Source of the DNA: Kapaibacterium sp044224925
GTDB taxonomy: Bacteria > Bacteroidota > Ignavibacteria > Kapaibacteriales > Kapaibacteriaceae
Length of the DNA: 64,000 bases
Direction of reading: 5' to 3'
Assembly: GCA_044224925.1 (NCBI GenBank)
Contig: JBGAJM010000006.1
Location: 168,171 to 232,170 of the forward strand
Positions 8,101-15,688 of this stretch are shown one piece after another (positions within the stretch are counted from its first letter, which is position 1; each line of letters begins with the position of its first letter). The position numbers were made by a program, and so were the translations under genes. The notes below the pieces were generated by a model. The model saw only the letters and a program-made list of their open reading frames with translations. It did no database searches and was not told the origin of the DNA.

Positions 8101-8344
8101 AAAGACGTCTCAAACATAATGTCCAGAAAATAGATTGTCAAGCAAATTCTACGTTTAGCTCTCGAAAAGAACACAACCATATTTGTACTCTGAAACAGGA
8201 TCCGTTCAATTCCAAGCGGCTCCCGACGGACTTCAGGATACGAAGGTAGGGCGAGCTACATAATCCGAACTACTACAAGGAGTTACGTAGGAACGTGCCT
8301 ATTGAGGACATAGTTACTAAAGGGAACAGTTCGGTCCAATTTTA
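8101..8344. other. Divergent control region between modules A and B
   Basis: 243 bases between the divergently read modules, with no gene seen. The region must supply promoters for both directions. I did not find a convincing sigma-factor motif or a palindrome. Confidence 0.35.
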
Positions 8345-9145
8345 ATGACCGCGGTACTACGTGAAGGTGGGACATACGATGTTCAACTTGGCTATAGTTC
8401 GAGAGCGATCACACCTATTGTTAATATTCCTAGGAGTGTGCCGTTTCAGAGTGTGGCAGTTGCGGTTTCACTAGTCACGGCACGAACTTCCACTGTCGCT
8501 AGCAGTGTTAAGGGAAAGAGAGAGGTGGAGCAAGGAACTTATTGCAACGTGCCGAATGGTACGATAGGTTTTGCTCACGACAACATCTGTTCTTTTGGAA
8601 GTTCTAATGGTGTTTGGAAATTTTGGTGGCCTTGCGCTGGAGACTTCGAAGTAAATCTTGACAATTGCTGTAAACTTCACGACCAGAAACTGTTTTGCGC
8701 TGAGAATGAAGCAGATAGAATTCTCGTTGACTGGGCATTCTGCCACTGTATCATGACAGAGTTAATTAGGAGAGGTGAAGAAGAAATGTCTTGGTGGTGT
8801 GAGTGGCTATTTTTACCCCTTCTTGTAGTTTTTGCAGGATTGGGTCTTGGAACAATTGCTGATGTTGCTTTTTTGATATGGGGCTTCACATACTCTGGTG
8901 ATTACGTAAACTTCAGTGAAAGAAATCTCTCAAGTTGCCTTTGTGGGGGTGATAAGCCGACATTGATGTGCAACACCGATCCGACAAATCCAAATAACTA
9001 CCTGTGCGGTTATGACAATTGTTGTCGGCACGCATCAGGTCAGATAATTCATCGAAATGGGAAGCCCTGTTTGAAAGCTGATAGTTTATTACCACCTTGT
9101 CCAGATGGTTACGCAGCTACTGATCAGATCAGAAAGTCTAGATAA
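8345..9145 (+). CDS. Cysteine-rich membrane protein with PLA2-like motif (module B)
   Basis: 266 residues; the start is uncertain because no strong ribosome-binding site precedes ATG 8345. The shared order with 6012-7439 is: GFAHDNIC, a Trp-rich stretch ending WWPC, then LDNCCKLHD with a Cys four residues on, then EADRILVDW, a hydrophobic helix (LFLPLLVVFAGLGLGTIADV), then SSCLCGGDKPTLMC and a Cys-rich tail. CC-x2-HD plus the later Ala-Asp resembles the His-Asp site of phospholipase A2-like folds. The usual calcium loop is not visible. It lacks the long N-terminal domain of module A. A paralogous beta-barrel gene follows 137 bases downstream. Function is unproven. Confidence 0.6.
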   Translation: MTAVLREGGTYDVQLGYSSRAITPIVNIPRSVPFQSVAVAVSLVTARTSTVASSVKGKREVEQGTYCNVPNGTIGFAHDNICSFGSSNGVWKFWWPCAGDFEVNLDNCCKLHDQKLFCAENEADRILVDWAFCHCIMTELIRRGEEEMSWWCEWLFLPLLVVFAGLGLGTIADVAFLIWGFTYSGDYVNFSERNLSSCLCGGDKPTLMCNTDPTNPNNYLCGYDNCCRHASGQIIHRNGKPCLKADSLLPPCPDGYAATDQIRKSR

Positions 9146-9282
9146 AACGTGAAGAATATCAATCCCCTTAAATTGTTAAGGATTATGGCCTTTGTCTCTA
9201 ATTCTTTATTGAACGTCCCCACAGGTGTGGACACTAAAGGTTGTTACCTAGGCACTCTGGGTAATCCACAAAATCTACTGAG

Positions 9283-9894
9283 ATGCGCACCATGATACAA
9301 ACCGATCATATTATAGAAGTGCTACACGACTTATGTCAATCTTCTTTGTTCAGATTCTTGGCACGTCCTCGAGTTATTACCGCACCTTCTAGCCAATTCA
9401 GATGTTTGTTATTTGTGTTGCTATCAGTCGTTGTTCAAAAGGCGGTGTGTTCAGAAGATGCTGCTGACTCGAGAAAGTATAATGTGACGTACGCGGAAAT
9501 AGGTGGGAATGGTTTATCAGCATTCTCACTTAACATAGAAGCTCCAATTTGGCAGAAGCGATCAAGTGTCTCATCGCAAGTAAGAGCATCAATAGGCATT
9601 TCAACAGCGGATATTGCCCCCGGAACAATCCCATTGTTGTTAAAACTATTGTTGTTTGGAGATGAAGATTGGCTAGAACTAGGTTTTGGGGCTAGTATTG
9701 TCTACCGATATGCATCGAAGGAACCATTCTATGAGTATTCTCAATCCAAGATTTTCCCTAGCGCAATAGTTGGCTATCGATATCAATCGCAAAATGGTGG
9801 ATTTGTTTTTCGAGCAGGTTACATTCCTATCTATGATATTGGTAATCGTAAGATCCATTCTTCATTTGGTTTATCAATCGGTTTTGCGTTTTAA
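9283..9894 (+). CDS. Small outer-membrane beta-barrel-like protein (module B)
   Basis: 203 residues, with an unusually long leader: the hydrophobic signal (CLLFVLLSVVVQKAVC) begins only at about residue 41, so the true start may be a non-ATG codon further in. The body alternates beta strands and ends LSIGFAF with a terminal Phe. GYRYQSQNGGF-x2-RAGY near the C-terminus matches the module A barrel (GYRFEGQQGGF). It is probably surface-exposed or pore-like and may partner the PLA2-like protein upstream. The AT-rich composition fits the surrounding island. Confidence 0.6.
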   Translation: MRTMIQTDHIIEVLHDLCQSSLFRFLARPRVITAPSSQFRCLLFVLLSVVVQKAVCSEDAADSRKYNVTYAEIGGNGLSAFSLNIEAPIWQKRSSVSSQVRASIGISTADIAPGTIPLLLKLLLFGDEDWLELGFGASIVYRYASKEPFYEYSQSKIFPSAIVGYRYQSQNGGFVFRAGYIPIYDIGNRKIHSSFGLSIGFAF

Positions 9895-10154
9895 GTCGTC
9901 TCACTTTCGCCATGATGAACTATCTGTGTAAAGACTGTACTAGCCCCCTATTGTGGCTCTTGCCCCGTAAAGGTGTGTGAGAAAGTCGTGAGTTCAATGA
10001 GTATTCTCCATCACTCTCTCGTCTATACCCTCTACCTACATACAGGTACCGGTACAGGAATCTGGTTATGAACACGAGTTCTGATCATGCTCGCGCAACT
10101 TCTTCATTGTGACCAGGCACCAGAATCGATCGGTAGCACGAACGATCGATAGCC
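9895..10154. other. Non-coding stretch between island and permease genes
   Basis: No gene is seen. An 8-bp inverted repeat, ATCGATCG / CGATCGAT (10125-10150, 10-base loop), lies just after the stop of the minus-strand permease. It could be a weak terminator but has no U tract. Composition changes from AT-rich to GC-rich in this stretch, so this is probably the island's right border. Confidence 0.4.
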
Positions 10155-11525
10155 CTACCCCCTCGCCGCCTTACGACCCCACACATAGTATACCGGCACA
10201 CCAAGCAGAACGATCACCAGGCCGGGCAAGGAGTACTCTTGCTTGTACATCAACAACGAGACGCAGATGAAGGTAGCGGCAAGGATGTAGAGGGCGGGAA
10301 GGACGGGATAGCCGAAGGCTTTGTAGGGACGTGGAGCGTTGGGCTGTGTTTTTCGGAGACGGAAGATGCCGGCAATGGTGGCGATGTAGAAGAGCAGCAC
10401 GGCCATCACCACGTAGTCGAGCAAGTTGCCGTATGTGCCCGACAAACACAGGGCCGAAGCCCATGCAGCCTGGATCCACAGGGCATTGCGAGGGACCTGT
10501 TTCTCGCTGAGTTCACCGGCCTTCTTGAAGAAGAGCTTGTCGAGCGCCATCGCATAGTACGCGCGGGCGCCGGAGAGGATGAGACCGTTGTTGCAACCGA
10601 ACGTCGAGACCATGATGAGGATGGCCATGATGGTGGCGCCGGGTGGACCGAACATCACCTGTGCCGCAGCCGCACCAACACGGTCCTTCTGCGCCGATGC
10701 GATCTCGTTCAACGGCATCAGACACAGATAGGCGATGTTGGCCAACAGATACAACACGGTGACCAACAACACACCGTACAGCAGACTCAAGGGAATGGTC
10801 TTCTTCGGGTCCTTCACTTCCGCCGCAGCGAACGTGATGTTGTTCCATGCATCACTACTGAAGATGGAACCGACCATGGCCACGGCCAGCATGGGCAACA
10901 GTGCCAACGGTTCCGATGGGACGAGATCCGTCACGCCACTCATGTTCATGTGGAAGGCATCGCTGCCCCATCCGATGATGATGCCCAGAAGGGCTAAGGC
11001 CACAACGCTGATGACCTTTGTACTCGTGAACACGTTCTGGATGATCTTGCCCACGCTCACACCACGCGCATTGACGGCGGTGAGGAACAGGATGGTGGCA
11101 ATGGCAAGGACCTGCGCCCATGAGACGCCCCACGATCCGATCGAGAAGATGCGATGATCTTCTGCGAAGAACGGTTGCAGCAGGCCCGTGTATTTGGCGA
11201 AGGCCATAGCAACGGCTGCGATCGTACCGGTCTGGATCACGGTGAAGAGCGTCCAGCCGTAGAGGAAGCCGGCGAGCGGACCGAACGCCTCGCGCAGGTA
11301 GACGTACTGTCCACCCGCCTCCGGCATCATCCCTGCAAGCTCACCATAACTGAGGGCGGCCGTGATCGTGATCAGGCCGGTGATCCCCCACACCACCAAC
11401 AGCAACATGGGCGATGCCGTGATCCGCGCAATGTCCGCGCTCACAATGAAGATGCCCGAGCCGATCATCGATCCGGCCACGAGCATCGTTGCGTCGAATA
11501 ATCCGAGCGCGCGTTTGAATGACAT
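10155..11525 (-). CDS. APC-superfamily amino acid permease
   Basis: 456 residues with about 12 hydrophobic segments. It begins with the family hallmark in helix 1 (MIGSGIFIVSADIARI) and has GGQYVYLREAFGP after helix 2, as in amino-acid/polyamine antiporters. It is probably a cytoplasmic-membrane amino acid carrier; substrate unknown. Its ATG overlaps the stop of the next permease gene upstream (TAATG at 11527-11523), so the two are translationally coupled. Confidence 0.88.
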   Translation of the reverse strand: MSFKRALGLFDATMLVAGSMIGSGIFIVSADIARITASPMLLLVVWGITGLITITAALSYGELAGMMPEAGGQYVYLREAFGPLAGFLYGWTLFTVIQTGTIAAVAMAFAKYTGLLQPFFAEDHRIFSIGSWGVSWAQVLAIATILFLTAVNARGVSVGKIIQNVFTSTKVISVVALALLGIIIGWGSDAFHMNMSGVTDLVPSEPLALLPMLAVAMVGSIFSSDAWNNITFAAAEVKDPKKTIPLSLLYGVLLVTVLYLLANIAYLCLMPLNEIASAQKDRVGAAAAQVMFGPPGATIMAILIMVSTFGCNNGLILSGARAYYAMALDKLFFKKAGELSEKQVPRNALWIQAAWASALCLSGTYGNLLDYVVMAVLLFYIATIAGIFRLRKTQPNAPRPYKAFGYPVLPALYILAATFICVSLLMYKQEYSLPGLVIVLLGVPVYYVWGRKAARG

Positions 11526-12982
11526 TACAGCGTTCCCGCATCACTTCGTTTCCGCAGCACGGAGTTGCGCGCGCTGTAGCCGAAGTAGATCAGGAATCCG
11601 AGGGCGAGCCAGATCAAGAGTCGCAACCATGTGTCGCCCGGAAGCGAGATCATCATGGCCAAGCAACAGATGATGCCCAGAATGGGAACCAATGGAACAA
11701 GCGGCGTCTTGAAGGCGCGCGGAAGATCAGGTTGTGTTTTGCGGAGAACGATGATGCCGGCACAGACAAGACTGAAGGCAAAGAGCGTTCCGATACTCGT
11801 CATCTCGCCCACCACACTTCCGGGAACGAAGGCAGCGAAGAGCGACACGAACACACAGAACAACATGTTCGACTTCCACGGTGTACCGAACTTCGCATGT
11901 ACCTCATGGAAGACCTTTGGCAGGAGACCGTCTTGACTCATGGAGAAGAAGACGCGCGACTGACCCATGAGCATGACCATGATCACCGACGAATAGCCGG
12001 CAAGAATGGCGATCATGATGGCCTGCTTCAGCCACTCATACGGCGTGTGCTCGATGGCCACCGCTACCGGTGCAATGCCGTCGTGTCCCTTGAACTCGGT
12101 GTAGTTCGCCATGCCCGTCATCACGTGGGCGAAGAGGATGTAGAGGACGGTACAGATCACAAGGGAGGCAAGGATGCCGATGGGCATGTCCTTCTTCGGG
12201 TCCTTCGCTTCTTGTGCGGCCGTCGACACGGCGTCAAATCCGATGTAGGCGAAGAAGATCACACCTGCTGCACGAAGGATGCCGCTCCATCCGTATTCGC
12301 CGAACACGCCCGTGTTCTCAGGGATGTAAGGCACATAGTTCGAGGGGTTGATGTATCCCCAACCAAGGGCGATGAAGACCAGCACCACGGCCACTTTCAG
12401 TCCAACGATGAAGCCGTTCACGAGTGCCGATTCCTGTGTGCCGCGAATGAGCAGCAGCGACATGAGCACGACGATGAGAACAGCCGGCAGGTTCATGATG
12501 CCATGGACGGTCTGTCCGTTCACCACGGCTTCCTGGAACGGAGATATGGCCCATTCCATGGGTAACTGCACGCCCGCCTTGGCGAAGATCTTGACGAGAT
12601 AGGCAGACCAACTGATGGAGACCGTAGCAGCGCCAACGGCGTACTCCAGCACAAGGTCCCAGCCAATGATCCAGGCGACGAATTCACCCATGGTCGCATA
12701 GGAATAGGTATACGCGCTTCCGGCCACCGGGATCATCGAGGCGAACTCGGCGTAGCACAGGCCTGCAAAGGCGCAGGCAATGGCCGCGATCACGAAGGAA
12801 ATGGTCACGGCCGGACCTGCATTGTTGGCAGCGGCACCACCCGTGATCGAGAACAGTCCGGCGCCAATGATGGCCCCGATGCCCAATGCCGTCAGATTCA
12901 CAGGACCCAGCGTACGCTTCAGCCCATGATGCCCTGCCGCTTCGGCCTGCAACTCATGGATCTTCTTCTTTACGAACAGCAT
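11525..12982 (-). CDS. APC-superfamily amino acid permease (cationic type)
   Basis: 485 residues from ATG 12982, preceded by GGGGAACG; an ATG at 13009 is less well supported. It has 12 or more hydrophobic segments. IGAIIGAGLFSITGGAA in helix 1 and AGSAYTYSYATMGE before helix 3 match the cationic amino acid transporter (YfnA/CAT-like) branch. It is followed by a second, coupled permease (10155-11525). Substrate not inferable. Confidence 0.88.
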   Translation of the reverse strand: MLFVKKKIHELQAEAAGHHGLKRTLGPVNLTALGIGAIIGAGLFSITGGAAANNAGPAVTISFVIAAIACAFAGLCYAEFASMIPVAGSAYTYSYATMGEFVAWIIGWDLVLEYAVGAATVSISWSAYLVKIFAKAGVQLPMEWAISPFQEAVVNGQTVHGIMNLPAVLIVVLMSLLLIRGTQESALVNGFIVGLKVAVVLVFIALGWGYINPSNYVPYIPENTGVFGEYGWSGILRAAGVIFFAYIGFDAVSTAAQEAKDPKKDMPIGILASLVICTVLYILFAHVMTGMANYTEFKGHDGIAPVAVAIEHTPYEWLKQAIMIAILAGYSSVIMVMLMGQSRVFFSMSQDGLLPKVFHEVHAKFGTPWKSNMLFCVFVSLFAAFVPGSVVGEMTSIGTLFAFSLVCAGIIVLRKTQPDLPRAFKTPLVPLVPILGIICCLAMMISLPGDTWLRLLIWLALGFLIYFGYSARNSVLRKRSDAGTL

Positions 12983-13086
12983 TCGTTCCCCATTACAATT
13001 TGATAGCAATCATGCGTGTGGCAAAGATAGCAGAAGGTTCGAAAGTCAGCTAGACCGTATCTTCGCAACCCGTATTCAAGTGTTTT

Positions 13087-13128
13087 TCACTTGTCACTCG
13101 TCACTTGTCACTTGTCACTCGTCACTCA
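13087..13128 (+). repeat. Heptamer repeat array, locus 1
   Basis: Six tandem 7-base units, TCACTTG or TCACTCG (last unit TCACTCA), lie 19 bases before the peroxiredoxin start codon and so within its 5' leader. The same heptamers recur at 21834-21910 and 22847-22895. Confidence 0.9.
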
Positions 13129-13147
13129 TAACTATCCCAAGGATCTT

Positions 13148-13621
13148 ATGGCTCTCTCCGTCGGCACAACCGCTCCTGATTTCGAACTGTTCGATCAGGA
13201 CAAGAACAAGCTCACGTTGTCTTCCTACCTCGGGAAGAAAGTGGTGCTGGTCTTCTTCCCTGCCGCCTTCACCGGCGTCTGCAAGGCAGAGGTCTGCTCC
13301 TTCCAGTCCGCCATTCAGCGCCTGAACGGCATGAATGCTCAAGTGGTGGCCATCTCGCGCGACCAACCGTTCGCCAACAAGGCATTCGCCGTTGCCAATG
13401 GCTTGGAATTCCCGATCGGTTCCGACTACTTGTTGAACACCATCACGGCGTACGATGTGCTCTTCGAGAACTTCGCTGGTTTGCCCGGCTATACGTCCTC
13501 GTCGCGCGCCACGTTCGTGATCGATTCCACGGGCAAGATCGCCTACGTCCACGTGACGGAAAATCCCGGCGTCGAGCCGAACTACGACGAGATCTATGCT
13601 GCTGTCGAAGCCACAGCTTGA
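13148..13621 (+). CDS. BCP-type thiol peroxidase (peroxiredoxin)
   Basis: 157-residue AhpC/TSA-family enzyme that reduces peroxides with a thiol reductant in the cytoplasm. The active-site block is FFPAAFTGVCKAEVC: the peroxidatic Cys is residue 45 and a second Cys is residue 50, the spacing of atypical 2-Cys BCP enzymes. ATG 13148 begins the family fold (MALSVGTTAPDFELFD); in-frame codons upstream only translate the heptamer array. It has its own terminator at 13650. Confidence 0.92.
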   Translation: MALSVGTTAPDFELFDQDKNKLTLSSYLGKKVVLVFFPAAFTGVCKAEVCSFQSAIQRLNGMNAQVVAISRDQPFANKAFAVANGLEFPIGSDYLLNTITAYDVLFENFAGLPGYTSSSRATFVIDSTGKIAYVHVTENPGVEPNYDEIYAAVEATA

Positions 13622-13649
13622 TCTGAAACGGATCTGACATGGACGAACG

Positions 13650-13691
13650 GGCCCGCTGCACACTTCGATGAGTGCTGCGGGCCTTTTTTTT
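13650..13691 (+). terminator. Terminator after the peroxiredoxin gene
   Basis: GC-rich hairpin GGCCCGC-T-GCAC / GTGC-T-GCGGGCC with one internal mismatch, followed by eight T. It lies between the converging peroxiredoxin and T9SS-type genes and overlaps the stop of the latter by two bases. Confidence 0.9.
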
Positions 13692-14949
13692 ATGGGACGA
13701 TCAGGATGCACCTTTGCCTGTTCCCATTGAGGGCCAGGTGGTAGAGACCGGTCTCGAGTCGATCCGTCATCAGTTGCTGGTCGACCATGGCGATCGGTCC
13801 GATCGACCTCCCGCAAACGTCCATGAGCATCACTTCTCCGTTAGCGTTGTCAATACGGAGCGGTTGTCCACGCCGGACGATAACATTCTCGGTTGCTGTT
13901 GGCAGATCGGTCGGCCGAGGGATCGACATGAGGGGGTCCCAGACATACATGGAGGTATCGATACTCGTGATCCCGGATGAGAGAGTCGACCCTACGATGC
14001 TCACTGGGCGGAAGTACCGGTTCGAATAAGGATTGTGGGCATTGCTGGGCACAATGTACCGCTGCCATACTGCCTGCCCCTGTTGCAGCACAGCGATCGT
14101 AGAGGTGGTTGATTCCCCGACGATCACTGCTTCAAGCGTACCATCTTCATAACGATGTGCGGCAAGGATCGTGTCGGATGTTGTGAGCTCCAGAGACGGA
14201 CTCATTTTCCATGATGCGCCTTCATTCGTTGTCCAATAGACGGTTGTCGAATCTGCGGCGATGATCGTCGTATCATCAGAGAACTTCACTCCTTGCACGA
14301 AGGAAGTTGGTGTAGCGATCTCGTGTGAAATTCCCGAGCAGTTTTGAACGTACCATGTCATGCTTCCTGTCTGGCTCTGATACTGCTTGAACAAGCCTTT
14401 CCCGAGAACACGCGAATCGAGAACCGGGCCGTAGGCCACGCTATCCCATCCGCAGATGATCGCCATACTCGCGGAATGTGAAATGGAACCAAACTGTGGG
14501 AACTTGCTCAATTGCGGTTCGAGTTTGGCGAATGGCGAAAGTGTGTACACCTCTACCCCCCAGGTTGGCATCACTTCTCCCACATTTCCGGCCATCGTCC
14601 ATGCGAGAGTATCATCGCTCAATCGATACAATTCACCGCAGCAGTACGACGCATCCGTCATGCCACTAGGCCATGTTTCAAACTGACCGTAATACGAGAG
14701 CGTATCCAGTATTGCATGCTGCCTCATGGAAGCAAGCATTACGTGGCTTGACTCGAACATCGGGCGACCGTCATAGGTAGGTATAACACGTTTCTGAAGG
14801 CTCACGAGGATCGTCCCTTCATCCAATTCAATCGAGCTTGTGGCATGCCATTGCCACGGTAAGGGTGAGAACTGTGCGGTCAAGCTTGACACACACATAA
14901 CAGTCATGCACATGGCCGTCATCCATTGTATGTATCGGGTGCGTTTCAT
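13690..14949 (-). CDS. Secreted protein with T9SS-type C-terminal domain
   Basis: 419 residues. A signal peptide (about 1-25, ending SLTAQ) is followed by a beta-propeller-like body with one Asp-box-like motif (TTNEGASWKM). The last ~65 residues resemble a type IX sorting domain: GQPLRIDNANGEVMLMDVCG, then LETGLYHLAL, ending in a hydrophobic strand. It is probably exported across the outer membrane. I do not recognise the body. Monocistronic, converging on the peroxiredoxin gene. Confidence 0.7.
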   Translation of the reverse strand: MKRTRYIQWMTAMCMTVMCVSSLTAQFSPLPWQWHATSSIELDEGTILVSLQKRVIPTYDGRPMFESSHVMLASMRQHAILDTLSYYGQFETWPSGMTDASYCCGELYRLSDDTLAWTMAGNVGEVMPTWGVEVYTLSPFAKLEPQLSKFPQFGSISHSASMAIICGWDSVAYGPVLDSRVLGKGLFKQYQSQTGSMTWYVQNCSGISHEIATPTSFVQGVKFSDDTTIIAADSTTVYWTTNEGASWKMSPSLELTTSDTILAAHRYEDGTLEAVIVGESTTSTIAVLQQGQAVWQRYIVPSNAHNPYSNRYFRPVSIVGSTLSSGITSIDTSMYVWDPLMSIPRPTDLPTATENVIVRRGQPLRIDNANGEVMLMDVCGRSIGPIAMVDQQLMTDRLETGLYHLALNGNRQRCILIVP

Positions 14950-15021
14950 GGTAGTAACCTAACAGCTTCTTGAGCCCCCCGGCACCTTAGCAATACCTTA
15001 GCACATCACATACCTAAACTG

Positions 15022-15050
15022 AAAAAGGGTCACCTTACGGTGACCCTCTT
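15022..15050 (-). terminator. Terminator, mainly for the minus-strand 124-aa gene
   Basis: Perfect 9-bp stem AGGGTCACC / GGTGACCCT with a 4-base loop. On the minus strand it is followed by TTTTC, about 80 bases after the stop at 15130. On the plus strand only CTT follows. Confidence 0.8.
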
Positions 15051-15129
15051 CCATTTCGCGGCTTTCCTCCCACAAAAAGCTGCGTCTTCCTCTTTATGCT
15101 GCATGCCGTGCTGCGGACATGTGCATCTC

Positions 15130-15504
15130 TTATGACTCGGACCCCTTGTCGGCCTTCCGGGGGCGTCCGTAGCGACGTTCGGACTTCTTCTTCATTCCAA
15201 GCGTCGTGATCTCGTCAGAATCATCTCCGTATTGTGCGATCACCTGACGTTTGGCCCCAAGAACAAGCTCGTGGAATCGCCACTCCAGCTCCAACGCCTC
15301 TTCTCGGGCGCGGGCAAGGGCCTCGACGGCCTTTGCTTCGGCTGATAGTGCCTTTTCCATCTTCTCTAGTGCTTCCCGCAAGCTGGTCGGCGTGAAATCC
15401 GGGTTCGACGGAGCATAATCCTTGAACGTAAGGACGGCAGATGCGATCTGCTTGTCCTTTTTCAGGATCCTCTGAGTTACCCTTGTGGTTTTCCGTTTCG
15501 ACAT
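15130..15504 (-). CDS. Hypothetical coiled-coil protein with AT-hook-like tail
   Basis: 124 residues, highly charged. A basic N-terminus is followed by a long heptad-rich helix (about 43-80, LEKMEKALSAEAKAVEALAR) and a basic tail with RRYGRPRKA, which resembles an AT-hook. No enzyme motif is seen. A small DNA-associated protein is possible. It is monocistronic with its own terminator. A 13-bp direct repeat (TATGCTGCATGCC, 15095-15107 and 15539-15551) flanks it. Confidence 0.65.
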   Translation of the reverse strand: MSKRKTTRVTQRILKKDKQIASAVLTFKDYAPSNPDFTPTSLREALEKMEKALSAEAKAVEALARAREEALELEWRFHELVLGAKRQVIAQYGDDSDEITTLGMKKKSERRYGRPRKADKGSES

Positions 15505-15688
15505 TGCTGCGGATTCCCCGAAGCGGTCTGAAGAGAATTATGCTGCATGCCTTGGTCATTAACATCAGCTGTGCATTAACACAAGGGCAAACATAATACA
15601 TTTTCAGAGCATGCAAAAGTATTTTTTCACCCATGTGTTAAGACTTATCCACCGCAGGTATAGCATACACGAACCAACACAACACTGG
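15505..15688. other. Intergenic region with inverted repeat and single DnaA-box-like site
   Basis: 184 bases without a gene. An 8-bp inverted repeat, TTAACACA at 15576-15583 and TGTGTTAA at 15634-15641, frames an AT-rich stretch that is the likely promoter of the 124-aa gene. TTATCCACC at 15645-15653 is one base off a DnaA box, but it is alone. Confidence 0.4.

Noticed and set aside
10125..10150. Hairpin after the permease gene as terminator
   Set aside because: The stem is perfect, but no run of T follows on the minus strand, so I only mention it in the intergenic entry.
13087..13128. CRISPR-like array
   Set aside because: The units are 7 bases with no spacers, so this is a microsatellite, not a CRISPR array.
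15130..15504. Histone-like (HU/H-NS) identity for the 124-aa protein
   Set aside because: Only an AT-hook-like GRPRK and a coiled coil are seen; neither fold's conserved residues are present.
15645..15653. DnaA box / replication origin
   Set aside because: A single site with one mismatch (TTATCCACC), no cluster of boxes and no dnaA or dnaN nearby.
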